A stretch of DNA of 57,085 nt from Herbiconiux sp. (lineage in GTDB: Bacteria; Actinomycetota; Actinomycetes; Actinomycetales; Microbacteriaceae): NCBI RefSeq assembly GCF_023264855.1, contig NZ_JAHFUW010000025.1:1-57085 (forward strand). Direction: 5' to 3'. The stretch's first letter is position 1, and each line of letters starts with the position of its first letter. The notes beneath the pieces are model-generated. The model searched no databases. It was not told where the DNA came from and was given only the letters and a program-made list of their open reading frames with translations. Positions 1-11,078 of the stretch are shown here, piece by piece. Made by a program: the position numbers and the translations under genes.

Positions 1-994
1 CGAACAGCAGCAGGCCGGTGCCGATCAGGGCCTCGCGCTGCAGGGTGGTGGCGATCGGGAAGTTGAGGGCGATGTTCGCGGCGATGGTCTGCGAGTTCTC
101 ACCCTCGGTGAGCATCCGCACCGACACCAGGATGGCGGGCGAGATGATCAGCGCGATGGCCATCGTCTCGCCGAGCGCGCGGCCGAGGCCGAGCAGGGTG
201 GCGCTGATGACTCCGGAGCGGCCGTAGGGGAAGACGGCGAGCTTGATCATCTCCCACTTGGTGGCGCCGAGCGCCAGGGCGGCCTCTTCGTGCAGGCGCG
301 GGGTCTGCAGGAAGATCTCGCGGGAGATCGAGGTGATGATCGGCAGGATCATCACGGCCAGCACCACGGCGCCGGCGAGGATGGTGGACCCGGTGGTCGA
401 CACCTGGCCGCCGAAGAGGGGGATCCAGCCGAGGTAGGTGTTCAGCCAGTCGGAGAGCGGCAGCAGGAAGGGGCGGATGACGATGATGCCCCAGAGGCCG
501 AAGACGATGGAGGGCACCGCGGCGAGCAGATCGACCAGGTAGCCCAGGATGCCGGCGAGCCGGCGCGGTGCGTAGTGCGAGATGAACAGGGCGATGCCGA
601 TGGCGATCGGGGCGCCGATGATCAAGGCGATCGCGCTGGCGAACAGCGTTCCCCAGATCAGCGGGCCGACGTACGACCAGAAGCTGTCGTAGCCGGCGGT
701 GGGGCCCTCGGTGAGGTCGGTGTTGGTGGTCCAGTCGGCGAAGATCGCCGGCACCGCCTGGATGATCAGGAACAGCGCGACGCCCGCCAGGATGACCATG
801 ATCGAGATCGCGGATCCGGCGGACAGGCCGTAGAAGATGCGGTCGGCCGGGCGGGCCTTGGCCTTCACCTTCCGGGAGGCGCTCTTCGGAGCACCTCCCG
901 GTGAGGTGGAGGAGGTGGTGGCCGATCCGGCCGTCGTCCTGTCGTTCACGCTCGAGCTCCCTGCGGCGGATTGAACAGCTGTGGATTCGCTCAC
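1..994 (-). CDS. pstC: Phosphate ABC transporter permease PstC (C-terminus cut by window edge)
   Basis: PstC is one of the two inner-membrane permeases of the high-affinity phosphate importer PstSCAB. The protein opens with a Ser/Thr/Ala-rich cytoplasmic tail of about 45 residues, then hydrophobic segments. The binding-protein-dependent permease loop is visible as an EEAALALGAT-type motif at about plus-strand 220-290. I chose the GTG at 994 because a GAGAAAGAG ribosome binding site lies just upstream; an in-frame GTG at 949 is the alternative. It follows pstS by 70 bp on the same strand, the usual pstSCAB order, so pstA and pstB are expected beyond position 1. About 331 codons are present, so only the end of the gene is missing. 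Confidence 0.93.
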   Translation of the reverse strand, partial: MSESTAVQSAAGSSSVNDRTTAGSATTSSTSPGGAPKSASRKVKAKARPADRIFYGLSAGSAISIMVILAGVALFLIIQAVPAIFADWTTNTDLTEGPTAGYDSFWSYVGPLIWGTLFASAIALIIGAPIAIGIALFISHYAPRRLAGILGYLVDLLAAVPSIVFGLWGIIVIRPFLLPLSDWLNTYLGWIPLFGGQVSTTGSTILAGAVVLAVMILPIITSISREIFLQTPRLHEEAALALGATKWEMIKLAVFPYGRSGVISATLLGLGRALGETMAIALIISPAILVSVRMLTEGENSQTIAANIALNFPIATTLQREALIGTGLLLF

Positions 995-1064
995 TGCACT
1001 CTTTCTCAAGGGTATCGGCGTGGACGCTCAGTACGGCGGCCGGATCAGGCGGGGTGGAGCGGTG

Positions 1065-2192
1065 TTACTTGACGAGCTCGAGGCTCGTGGTGATCTCGGC
1101 CAGCATGTCGGCGGGGATCGGTGCGGAGCCGGCGTTCTTGGCAGCGACCTGCTGGCCGACCTCGCTCGCGATGAACGAGATGTAGCCCTTGGTGACCTCG
1201 GCCTGCGCCTCGTCGGCGAAGGTGGTGCACAGGATCGCGTAGGAGACGAGCGGGATCGGGTAGGCGTCGGCATCCGTGATGGCGGTGTAGTCGATTGTCT
1301 GGGCCAGGTCGCCCTCGATGCCGGTGTCCTTGGTGGTGGCGGCGGCGGTGAAGGCGTTGGATGCGCCCTCAGCGGAGAACGGCACGTAGTCGGTGCCGGT
1401 GCCCACCTGGATGTTGGCGGAGGTCAGGTCGCCGATGGCGCTGTGGTCGGCGTAGCCGATGGTGCCCTCGCCGGACTTGACGGTGTTCACGACACCGGAG
1501 CCACCCTGCTGGGCGGAGGAACCGGCGATCGGCCAGGCGTTGCCGGGCGCGTTGGTCCAGATGCTCGGCTGGGTCTGGCTGAGGTAGTTCGTGAAGTTGG
1601 TGGTGGTGCCCGATCCGTCGGAACGCGTCACGGTGGTGATCGCGGTGGCGGGGAGGGTGGCATCCGGGTTCTCGGCGGCGATGGCCGGGTCGTTCCAGGT
1701 GGTGATCTGGAGCGAGAAGATCTTCGCCAGGGTGGCCGACGACAGGTTGAGGTCGGTGACGCCCGCGAGGTTGTAGATGACCGCGACGCCGTCGAGGTAG
1801 ATCGGCAGGTTGAGCGCGCCGCCGGGGCCGCAGAGGGTCTGGGCGGAGGCCTGCTGGTCGTCCTTCAGGGGCGAGTCGGAGCCTGCGAAGTCGTAGCTGC
1901 CGGCGAGCCAGTTGGTGACGCCGCCGCCGGAGCCCTGCGACTTGTCGTAGTTGATGGTGACGCCGGAGGCCTGCGCGGTGAATGCGGTGGTCCAGGCGGC
2001 CTGGGCGTTGGCCTGAGCGGAGGAACCGCCGGCGGTGATGGTTCCGGCGAGCGAGCTGTAGTCGACCGCTGCGGTCGTGGGCGTCGTCGACTCGGCCGGC
2101 GTTCCGCTGCTGTCGCTGCTGGCGCATGCCGAAAGTGCGAGGGCGCTGACGAGGACGATGCTGCCCACCGCCGCCACGTTCTTGAGCTTCAC
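1065..2192 (-). CDS. pstS: Phosphate-binding lipoprotein PstS
   Basis: PstS is the extracytoplasmic phosphate receptor that feeds PstCAB. The 375-residue protein starts with KLKN, a hydrophobic stretch and a lipobox (ALSAC, Cys about residue 22), so it should be a membrane-anchored lipoprotein. PstS family signatures are visible: an early GGSSAQ segment, SQGSGGG for phosphate binding, and FAGSDSPL. The longer frame opens at 2255, but I chose the GTG at 2192 because it has a GAAGGG ribosome binding site six bases upstream and puts the signal peptide at the N-terminus. A PHO-box-like repeat lies about 130 bp upstream, which suggests induction under phosphate starvation. pstC follows. Confidence 0.95.
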   Translation of the reverse strand: MKLKNVAAVGSIVLVSALALSACASSDSSGTPAESTTPTTAAVDYSSLAGTITAGGSSAQANAQAAWTTAFTAQASGVTINYDKSQGSGGGVTNWLAGSYDFAGSDSPLKDDQQASAQTLCGPGGALNLPIYLDGVAVIYNLAGVTDLNLSSATLAKIFSLQITTWNDPAIAAENPDATLPATAITTVTRSDGSGTTTNFTNYLSQTQPSIWTNAPGNAWPIAGSSAQQGGSGVVNTVKSGEGTIGYADHSAIGDLTSANIQVGTGTDYVPFSAEGASNAFTAAATTKDTGIEGDLAQTIDYTAITDADAYPIPLVSYAILCTTFADEAQAEVTKGYISFIASEVGQQVAAKNAGSAPIPADMLAEITTSLELVK

Positions 2193-2324
2193 TGTGTTCC
2201 CTTCGAATTGGGTTATCTCGCGGGCGGCCGCAGTGAATATCGAGAGATCGATCACAGCCGCACGGATCGGGTCGGTGCTGACCCGTCAGCGACGCTAAGC
2301 GCGACGTCTGACCAGTCACCCGCA

Positions 2325-2346
2325 CCCAGGTGAACGGAAGGTTAAC
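2325..2346 (-). promoter_or_regulatory. PHO-box-like direct repeat upstream of pstS
   Basis: On the minus strand there are two adjacent 11-base units, GTTAACCTTCC (2346-2336) and GTTCACCTGGG (2335-2325). They match the actinobacterial PhoP operator pattern of 11-bp direct repeats beginning GTTCACC. The site lies in the 183-bp gap between the mutT1-like gene and pstS and faces pstS. A third unit is not clear. Binding by a PhoR-PhoP system is inferred; no such genes lie in this window. Confidence 0.65.
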
Positions 2347-2375
2347 GGAAGCCGACGATCGGCGTACGGCCGTCG

Positions 2376-3301
2376 TCAGGTCTGCGGCGTGTGCGTCTCG
2401 ATGGCGATGATGCCCGCGTTCGGCCGATCGGCCGAGAGGTGCAGCACCGAATACCCGGCGACGGGCAGGTCGCCCGCGCGCGACACGGTCACGGCGGGGG
2501 CTGTTCCGGTGGCCCGTGCCACCTCGCGCACGATCTCGGGCAGCACGGGGCCGTGGCTGCACAGTACGGCGGTGACTCCCTTCGCGATGCGGCGGCCGAC
2601 GACGGAGCGGATGTCGCTCTCGCCGTACTCGAAGGCGTCCTGGCTGATCGCATCCGTGGTCTTGACGCCGAGGGCGAGGGCCTTCGCGAGCGGCTGCACC
2701 GTCTGGCGGCAGCGCAGGGCGGTGCTCGAGACGATCTTCTGCGGGGCGAACGACAGCAGGCCGGGAACGATCGACCGTGCCTCGCCGAGGCCGCGTTCGG
2801 TGAGCGGCCGCTCGGCATCCGGGCCCGGGAACTGATAGGGCGGCGCGGCCTTCGCGTGCCGCAGCGCGATGATCGCGAAGGTGCGCGTGACGCCCTCCTC
2901 CACCAGCATGGCGAAGCGGTCGAGGATGGCGCCGTCGCGGTCGTAGGTGAGGGCGGCGCGGGCCTTCTTGATCGAGAGCCACTCCCGGGCCGCGACCTCG
3001 GCGTTGGGACGGAAGGTCGAGACGCGCACGGCCTCGTCGGTCACCTCGGCGGCCCAGTAGTGCACCACCTTCTCGCGCCCGTTGGGCATGGTGTAGTTGG
3101 TGACGCCGAGCGGCACCCCGAGGTGCACGCCGAGCCCGGTCTCCTCGGCGATCTCGCGCACCGCGGTCTGCGGCAGCGTCTCGCCCGGATCGACCTTGCC
3201 CTTGGGCAGCGACACGTCGCGGTGCGCGGTGCGGTGGATCACCAGCACCCGGATCTTGCCCTCGACGACCCGCCAGCACACGGCCCCCGCCGCGAAGACG
3301 G

Positions 3302-3305
<4 letters not shown>
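2376..3305 (-). CDS. mutT1: MutT1-like Nudix hydrolase fused to a histidine phosphatase domain
   Basis: This 309-residue protein matches the two-domain layout of mycobacterial MutT1 (about 317 aa), which hydrolyses 8-oxo-dGTP and diadenosine polyphosphates. Residues about 1-135 are a Nudix domain with a complete Nudix box at 36-58 (G, then PGET, then REIAEETG). Residues about 145-309 are a SixA/phosphoglycerate mutase-like domain with an RHAK motif at 149. The GTG start at 3305 overlaps the ppk stop codon as GTGA, so translation is probably coupled to ppk. A mutT1-ppk pairing is also known in mycobacteria. It may sanitise oxidised nucleotides or act on polyphosphorylated nucleotides; the exact substrate is not readable from sequence. 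Confidence 0.88.
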
Positions 3306-5482
<2,177 letters not shown>

Positions 5483-5494
5483 GCAGCCATCATG

Positions 5495-6538
5495 TCACCC
5501 GTGTGTGTCCGTCGGGTGTGCTGTCGTGAGAGCGACGGGCGCCACGGCGGAGGAGCGCACGACCAGCTGCGGCACCGCCTGGTGCACCGGCGCGGGTTGC
5601 TCCCCGTTGATCCGGGCGAGCAAGGTGACCAGCAGGTCGGTTCCGAGCTGCCGGAAGTCCTGACGCACGGTGGTGAGAGGTGGGGAGAAGTGCGCCGCCT
5701 CGGGGATGTCGTCGAAGCCCACGATGCTCACGTCCTCCGGTACCCGCAGGCCCCGCTCGGTGAGCGCGTGCGTCAGCCCGAGCGCCATCTGGTCGTTGGC
5801 GGCGAACACCGCGGTGACCTCGTGGGCGGGAAAGGCCGAACCGAAGGCGAAACCGGCCGCCGGAGTCCAGTCACCGGTGCCGATGACACGGGCGGAGAGC
5901 CCGTTGTCGGCGAGCTCGTCGCGCCAGCCGCGTTCGCGCTCCCGGGCGTCGACGGCATCCCTCGGCCCGGCGAGGTGGGCGATCTCGTGGTGGCCGAGGC
6001 CGATCAGGTGCCGCACGGCCGCACGGGCGCCCTGGTACTGATCGGTGCCGACGGTCACGATCCCGGCCAGCTCGGTGGCCTGCAGCACCACGAGCGGCAC
6101 GGTCAACTCCATGCCGGCCACGATGTCGGTGACGCCCTCGTGCGCGCTGATCACGGCGATGCCCTCGACGCTCTGACGCAGGAAGGCCTCGACCGCCGTG
6201 CGCACCGAGCCGGGATCGCCGTCGACCATGTTCGCGGTGAAGACCGACCAGCGGGCGTCCCGGGCGGCCGCGTTGAAGTACAGCACCGTCGACGACGGCC
6301 CGAACTCGGTGCCCCCGGTGGCCACGACGCCGATCGTGCGGGAACGCCGGGTGACCAGCGCCCTGGCGGCGGGCGAGGGCACGTAGCGCAGCTTCTTGAT
6401 GGCGTCCTGCACCCGCACCTTGGTGGACGGCCGCACGTTGGGGAGGTCGTTGAGAACCCGCGAGACCGTCTGATGGGAGACGCCGGCGAGCCGGGCGACG
6501 TCGAAGATCGTGGCTTGGCGAGGGCTGTCAGCGGGCAC
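5495..6538 (-). CDS. LacI-family transcriptional regulator (sugar locus)
   Basis: A 347-residue LacI/GalR-type repressor. Residues about 9-56 form the helix-turn-helix plus hinge (TIFDVARLAGVSHQTVSRVLN, then the SPAARALVTRRS hinge helix). The remainder is a periplasmic-binding-protein-like effector domain ending with the usual GFDDIPEAAHFSPPLTTVRQ segment. It lies 72 bp downstream of a YtfR-like ATPase gene on the same strand. I propose that it controls the divergent promoter region at 8196-8347, which carries three LacI-type operator-like palindromes. The effector is probably a sugar carried by the importer. Its close linkage to ppk (12 bp) is unusual. Confidence 0.92.
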   Translation of the reverse strand: MPADSPRQATIFDVARLAGVSHQTVSRVLNDLPNVRPSTKVRVQDAIKKLRYVPSPAARALVTRRSRTIGVVATGGTEFGPSSTVLYFNAAARDARWSVFTANMVDGDPGSVRTAVEAFLRQSVEGIAVISAHEGVTDIVAGMELTVPLVVLQATELAGIVTVGTDQYQGARAAVRHLIGLGHHEIAHLAGPRDAVDARERERGWRDELADNGLSARVIGTGDWTPAAGFAFGSAFPAHEVTAVFAANDQMALGLTHALTERGLRVPEDVSIVGFDDIPEAAHFSPPLTTVRQDFRQLGTDLLVTLLARINGEQPAPVHQAVPQLVVRSSAVAPVALTTAHPTDTHG

Positions 6539-6610
6539 GGATCACCCCCCTTCGGCGTGACTGGAAGACTAATGCACCGCTGTCGATGCTCGGCATCGCC
6601 GCGGCGGCCC

Positions 6611-8155
6611 TCATTGCTCGCTCCGCGCCGGCGGCGCGTCGGCGATGGCCGCCAGCAGGCTCGCGACGCTGAGGTCGTGGTTGGGCAGGTCGGCCACCTT
6701 GCGCCGGTCGCGCAGCACGGCCACGCGGTGGCTGATGCGCAGCACCTCTTCCAGCTCGGCCGAGATGAACACCACCGAGAGCCCGTTCTCGGCCAGATCG
6801 GTGACGAGCTTCTGGATCTCGGCCTTGGCGCCGATGTCGATGCCGCGGGTGGGCTCGTCCAGCACCAGCAGGCGGGGCGCGATGGCGAGCCAGCGGGCCA
6901 GCAGCACCTTCTGCTGATTGCCGCCCGACAGGTTCTTCATCAGGGCGTCGGGGTCGTTCGGGCGGATGTCCATGGCCTGGATGTAGCTCGCGGCCAGTTC
7001 GTCCTGCCGGGCCCGCGGGATGCGGCGGAACCAGCCGAGATCGGCCTGCAGGGCGAGCGCGATGTTGTCGCGGATCGTCAGATCGCCGATGATCCCCTCG
7101 GTGCGGCGGTTCTCGGAGGCGTAGACGATGCGGCGCTTGAGTGCCCGGCGAACCGTGCTGAGCCGGGCGGGACTGCCCTCCACCGCGATCGTGCCCGAGT
7201 CGGCGCGATCGATCCCGGTGAGAAGGCGTGCCAGCTCGGTGCGCCCTGAACCCAGCAGCCCCGCGATGCCCACGATCTCGCCCTCGTAGATGCGCAGATC
7301 GATCGGCTCGAGGGCGCCGCTTCGGCCGAGGCCGACCGCGGCCACGAAGGGCTGCTCGTCTTCGAGCGAGTCCTCCAGATGGCTGGACTCGAGCCGCTGG
7401 TGCAGGTCGTCCAGTGCCGTCAGCTCCTTGCCGATCATCTTCTGCACCAGGTCGATCCGCAGCAGTTCCTGCGGCAGGTACTCACCCACCAGGCGGCCTT
7501 CGCGCAGCACGGTGAGCCGATCGGAGATCTCGTAGACCTGGTCGAGGAAGTGCGAGACGAACAGGATGGCCACGCCCTCGGACTTCAGCAGCGCGATCAC
7601 CCGGAAGAGCTCGGTGACCTCCTCGGCATCCAGGCTCGAGGTGGGCTCGTCGAGAACCAGCACCCGGGTCTGCACCGCCACGGCCCGCACGATGGCGACG
7701 AGCTGCTGCACGGCGGGCGGGTGGTCGGCGAGGGTCGAGGCCGGATCGATGTCGAGGCGCATCACCTCGAGCAGCTCCCGGGTGCGGGCACGCATGGCCT
7801 TCCCGTCGATGCCGCCCCAGCGGGTTCGGGGCTCGCGGCCGAGCATCACGTTCTCGGCCACCGAGAGGTTCGGCAGCAGATTGATCTCCTGGTAGACGGT
7901 GCTGATCCCGGCCCGCTGCGCGTCGGACACCCCGGAGAACGACACCTCGTCGCCGCCCACCAGGATGCGCCCGCCCTGCGTGCGGTACACGCCGGTCAGC
8001 GCCTTGATCAGGGTGGATTTGCCGGCGCCGTTCTCACCCATCAGGGAGTGCACCTCGCCCGGGAACAGGCGCAGGTCGACGCCGTCCAGAGCCAGCACGC
8101 CCGGGAAGCCGACGGACACGCCGATGAGCTGCACGACGGGTGTGGGCGCGGTCAT
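6611..8155 (-). CDS. Sugar ABC transporter ATPase, YtfR/MglA-like (second copy)
   Basis: A 514-residue double-NBD ATPase of the simple-sugar (CUT2) type. Domain 1 has Walker A GENGAGKST (about residue 40) and VLVLDEPTSSLD. Domain 2 has the degenerate Walker A GLLGSGRTE typical of the family, signature LSGGNQQK and LLVLDEPTRGID. It closely resembles the ATPase at 9552-11078, yet no permease accompanies it. It is transcribed away from the importer operon with the LacI gene downstream. It could energise the same permeases, serve an unlinked transporter, or be a duplication remnant. All nucleotide-binding motifs look intact. Confidence 0.93.
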   Translation of the reverse strand: MTAPTPVVQLIGVSVGFPGVLALDGVDLRLFPGEVHSLMGENGAGKSTLIKALTGVYRTQGGRILVGGDEVSFSGVSDAQRAGISTVYQEINLLPNLSVAENVMLGREPRTRWGGIDGKAMRARTRELLEVMRLDIDPASTLADHPPAVQQLVAIVRAVAVQTRVLVLDEPTSSLDAEEVTELFRVIALLKSEGVAILFVSHFLDQVYEISDRLTVLREGRLVGEYLPQELLRIDLVQKMIGKELTALDDLHQRLESSHLEDSLEDEQPFVAAVGLGRSGALEPIDLRIYEGEIVGIAGLLGSGRTELARLLTGIDRADSGTIAVEGSPARLSTVRRALKRRIVYASENRRTEGIIGDLTIRDNIALALQADLGWFRRIPRARQDELAASYIQAMDIRPNDPDALMKNLSGGNQQKVLLARWLAIAPRLLVLDEPTRGIDIGAKAEIQKLVTDLAENGLSVVFISAELEEVLRISHRVAVLRDRRKVADLPNHDLSVASLLAAIADAPPARSEQ

Positions 8156-8195
8156 CTCGGCTCTCCAGTGAGGCAGGGGATCGCGGCCAGTGCTG

Positions 8196-8213
8196 GATGT
8201 TAGGGCTCACATC
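8196..8213. promoter_or_regulatory. LacI-type operator-like site near the divergent ATPase
   Basis: An imperfect 18-bp palindrome, GATGTTAGGGCTCACATC, sits 41 bp upstream of the minus-strand ATPase start. It matches the perfect operator at 8330-8347 at 12 of 18 positions, including the GCTCACA half. Its centre is 66 bp from the next site, which is itself 68 bp from the third, an arrangement that could allow looping. Confidence 0.45.
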
Positions 8214-8261
8214 CCTTGACCGCAAGGAAGTCTATCGCGCGCCATGGCCCGGGAACAAGCG

Positions 8262-8279
8262 GATGTGAGCGTTCTCAAA
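8262..8279. promoter_or_regulatory. LacI-type operator-like site upstream of the importer promoter
   Basis: GATGTGAGCGTTCTCAAA matches the perfect palindrome at 8330-8347 at 14 of 18 positions and keeps the central CG step. It lies just upstream of the -35 hexamer of the importer promoter. Confidence 0.55.
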
Positions 8280-8286
8280 ATGAGAC

Positions 8287-8316
8287 TTGACACTGACGGG
8301 ATTTCGTCGCTAACGT
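8287..8316 (+). promoter_or_regulatory. Sigma-70-type promoter of the sugar importer operon
   Basis: A TTGACA -35 hexamer (8287-8292) and a TAACGT -10 hexamer (8311-8316) are separated by 18 bp. Transcription would start near 8323, just before the operator at 8330-8347, so a bound repressor would block initiation or early elongation. This is the best promoter match in the left half of the window. Confidence 0.6.
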
Positions 8317-8329
8317 TCAGCGCATCGGG

Positions 8330-8347
8330 TTTGTGAGCGCTCACAAA
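8330..8347. promoter_or_regulatory. Perfect 18-bp LacI-family operator
   Basis: TTTGTGAGCGCTCACAAA is a perfect palindrome with the central CG step characteristic of LacI-family operators. It lies between the predicted promoter (8287-8316) and the binding-protein gene at 8437. The likely regulator is the LacI-family protein at 5495-6538. Confidence 0.75.
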
Positions 8348-8436
8348 AGGCGCTCGACTCTCCGCACGCACCACTGCAGCAGACACATTCACACCGCTGC
8401 CCGACGAAGGGCCGGCGGATCTCGAGGAGGAGATCA

Positions 8437-9438
8437 ATGTCTAAGACAGCATCGTTCCGCGCATTCGCGGGCATCGCACTCGTGGGGGCCATGGCGCTCG
8501 GCATCACGGCGTGCTCGGGCGGCTCGTCCGCCGAGTCGACCGGCGCCGCCGGCTCCGACGGCGAGCTCACCACCATCGGCTTCGTCGCCGTCGGCCCCGA
8601 GGGCGGCTGGCGCACGGCCAACGAGCAGAACATCCAGGACTCGTTCTCGAAGGAGAACGGCTTCGACCTCAAGTACGCCCCGGCCACCAACGGCGACCAG
8701 AACTCGCAGATCACCGCGTTCACCTCCTTCATCGACGAGGGCGTCGACGCCATCCTGCTCTCGGCCACCGAGGCCACCGGCTGGGAGAGCGTGCTCGAGC
8801 GCGCTCAGGAGGCCGAGATCCCCGTGGTGCTGCTGGACCGCGGCATCGAGCCCAACGACACCTCGCTCTACACCAGCCACATCGCGCCCGACAACGTGGG
8901 CATCAGCGCCTCGGCCGCCGAGTGGGCGAACGCGCAGTTCCCCGACGGCGCCAACTACGTCGTGCTCGAGGGCCCTCCCGGCCTCTCGGTGGTCAACGAC
9001 CGCAACAAGGGCTGGGACGAGACGATCGACGCCAACATGAAGAAGCTGGAGAGCCAGTCGGCCAACTGGTCGACCGAAGAGGCCAAGAGCGTCTTCGAGA
9101 CCATCCTCAAGGCCAACAACAACGACGTGCAGCTCGTCTTCGCCCAGAACGACGAGATGGGCCTGGGCGCCGCGCTCGCCGTCGAAGAAGCGGGCCTGAA
9201 GCCCGGTACCGACGTGAAGATCATCACGATCGACGGCACCAAGGCCGCGCTGACCGCCCTCTCCGAGGGCCGGCTCAGCTTCGTCGCCGAGTACAACCCG
9301 TTGTTCGGCGACACCGCCATCGACGTGGTCAAGTCGGCGCTCGCCGGCGAGACCGTCGAGTCGGACATCGTGGTGCCGAGCGTGACCTTCGACTCGCCCG
9401 AGGCGGCGACCGAGGCACTGCCCACCCGTCAGTTCTGA
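8437..9438 (+). CDS. YtfQ-like sugar-binding lipoprotein
   Basis: A 333-residue substrate-binding lipoprotein (lipobox GITAC, Cys about residue 27). Features in common with E. coli YtfQ, the galactofuranose receptor, include the VGPEGGWRTANEQN segment, EATGWESVLERAQEAEIPVVLLDRG, the AQNDEMGLGAA hinge region and IITIDGTKAALTAL. A strong GAGGAGG ribosome binding site precedes the ATG. It is the first gene of a five-gene region: binding protein, ATPase, two permeases, then GH43 enzymes. A furanose ligand (galactofuranose or arabinofuranose) is inferred from family similarity and the neighbouring GH43 genes. A ribose- or xylose-type pyranose is possible but less likely. Confidence 0.9.
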   Translation: MSKTASFRAFAGIALVGAMALGITACSGGSSAESTGAAGSDGELTTIGFVAVGPEGGWRTANEQNIQDSFSKENGFDLKYAPATNGDQNSQITAFTSFIDEGVDAILLSATEATGWESVLERAQEAEIPVVLLDRGIEPNDTSLYTSHIAPDNVGISASAAEWANAQFPDGANYVVLEGPPGLSVVNDRNKGWDETIDANMKKLESQSANWSTEEAKSVFETILKANNNDVQLVFAQNDEMGLGAALAVEEAGLKPGTDVKIITIDGTKAALTALSEGRLSFVAEYNPLFGDTAIDVVKSALAGETVESDIVVPSVTFDSPEAATEALPTRQF

Positions 9439-9450
9439 TCCGCCCCGCGC

Positions 9451-9483
9451 CGCCCGGTTCCTCTCCCGCAGAGGAACCGGGCG
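9451..9483 (+). terminator. Strong intercistronic RNA hairpin between binding protein and ATPase
   Basis: A perfect 14-bp stem (9451-9464 with 9470-9483) and a CCCGC loop lie 12 bp after the binding-protein stop. No U-tract follows, so it is more likely a partial terminator or 3'-end stabiliser than a complete stop. Such hairpins often make the binding protein more abundant than the membrane components. Confidence 0.6.
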
Positions 9484-9551
9484 GCCCCGGCTCCGGCCGG
9501 GTACCCCTTCCAGCGACGACGCCGGGCATCCGGCAGAACGACCAGGCAGAC

Positions 9552-11078
9552 ATGGCAGCGACAGAGCCGATCGTCGAGATGAGCGACATCTCGATCGAGT
9601 TCCCCGGCGTGAAAGCCCTCCAGCACGTGGACTTCCGGCTGTTCCCGGGCGAGGTGCACACCCTGATGGGCGAGAACGGCGCCGGCAAGTCCACGCTGAT
9701 CAAGGCGCTCACCGGCGTCTACAAGATCGACGGGGGCAGCATCCGCGTGGCCGGGGCGCCGCGCTCGTTCAGCGGAACGGCGGATGCGCAGAGCGCGGGC
9801 ATCTCGACCGTCTACCAAGAGGTCAACCTCTGCGACAACCTCACCATCGGTGAGAACGTGATGCTCGGTCACGAGGTGCGGGGACACTTCGGCATCAACT
9901 GGGCGAAGACCCACAGCGCCGCGCACGACGCGCTGGTGGGCCTCGGCCTCGGCCACCTCGACACGAAGCAGCCGCTCTCCAGCATCTCGCTCGCGCTGCA
10001 GCAGCTGGTGGCCATCAGCCGGGCCATGGTGACCAAGTCGAAGGTGCTCATCCTCGACGAACCCACCTCGAGCCTGGACGCGAACGAGGTCGAGGGGCTC
10101 TTCGCCGTGATGCGGCGCCTGCGCGACCAGGGCGTCGCCATCCTCTTCGTCTCGCACTTCCTCGATCAGGTCTACGCCATCAGCGACCGCCTCACCGTGC
10201 TCCGCAACGGCGAATTCGTGGGGGAGTACCGCACCTCGGAGCTCGACCGCAGCCAGCTCATCTCGAAGATGATCGGCAAAGACTTCGGCGCCCTCGCGGC
10301 GCTCGGCTCCAACCGCGGACGCACCGTCGACGCGGATGAGCCCGCCTTCTACTCGGCGACGGATCTCGGCCGCAAGGGCTCGATCGATCCCGTCGACATC
10401 CAGGTGCACCGGGGCGAGGTGGTGGGCCTGGCCGGCCTGCTCGGCTCCGGGCGCACCGAGCTCGGCCGCCTGATGTACGGCGCCGACCGGCCCGACACGG
10501 GCGAGGTCACCATCGGCGGCACGACCGTCGAGGTGCACAGTCCCACCGCGGGCCTGGCGAAGAAGATCGCCTTCTCGACCGAGAACCGACGCGACGAGGG
10601 CATCATCGGCGACCTCACGGTGCGCGAGAACCTGATCGTGGCCGTGCAGGCCCGCCGCGGCTGGGCCCGCCCGCTCTCCCGTCGCGAGCAGAACGAGCTC
10701 TGCGAGAAGTACCTGGTGTCGCTGAACGTGCGGCCGGCCGATCCCGAGCTCCCCATCAAGAACCTCTCCGGCGGCAACCAGCAGAAGGTGCTGCTCGGCC
10801 GGTGGCTGGCCACCCAGCCCGAGCTGATCATCCTCGACGAGCCCACGCGCGGAATCGACATCGGGGCCAAGGCCGAGATCCAGGAGGCGATCGCGACGCT
10901 GGCCGAAGAAGGCATGTCGGTGGTGTTCATCTCGTCCGAGCTCGAAGAAGTCGTCAGACTGAGTGAACGGATCGTCGTGCTGAAGGACCACCGCAAGATC
11001 GGCGAGATCGTGAACGGCCCGGAGATCACCGCAGAGACCATCGTCGACCTCATCGCCACCGAAGGGACCACCCCATGA
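9552..11078 (+). CDS. Sugar ABC transporter ATPase, YtfR-like
   Basis: A 508-residue two-domain ATPase energising the permease pair that follows. Domain 1 has Walker A GENGAGKST near residue 43 and VLILDEPTSSLD. Domain 2 has the family-typical GLLGSGRTE loop, STENRRDEGIIGDLTVREN, signature LSGGNQQK and LIILDEPTRGID. The frame is open far upstream, but the ATG at 9552 places the ATPase N-terminus correctly; upstream residues are a shadow of the binding-protein gene. Its stop overlaps the permease start by four bases (ATGA). A second, divergent paralogue lies at 6611-8155. Confidence 0.93.
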   Translation: MAATEPIVEMSDISIEFPGVKALQHVDFRLFPGEVHTLMGENGAGKSTLIKALTGVYKIDGGSIRVAGAPRSFSGTADAQSAGISTVYQEVNLCDNLTIGENVMLGHEVRGHFGINWAKTHSAAHDALVGLGLGHLDTKQPLSSISLALQQLVAISRAMVTKSKVLILDEPTSSLDANEVEGLFAVMRRLRDQGVAILFVSHFLDQVYAISDRLTVLRNGEFVGEYRTSELDRSQLISKMIGKDFGALAALGSNRGRTVDADEPAFYSATDLGRKGSIDPVDIQVHRGEVVGLAGLLGSGRTELGRLMYGADRPDTGEVTIGGTTVEVHSPTAGLAKKIAFSTENRRDEGIIGDLTVRENLIVAVQARRGWARPLSRREQNELCEKYLVSLNVRPADPELPIKNLSGGNQQKVLLGRWLATQPELIILDEPTRGIDIGAKAEIQEAIATLAEEGMSVVFISSELEEVVRLSERIVVLKDHRKIGEIVNGPEITAETIVDLIATEGTTP

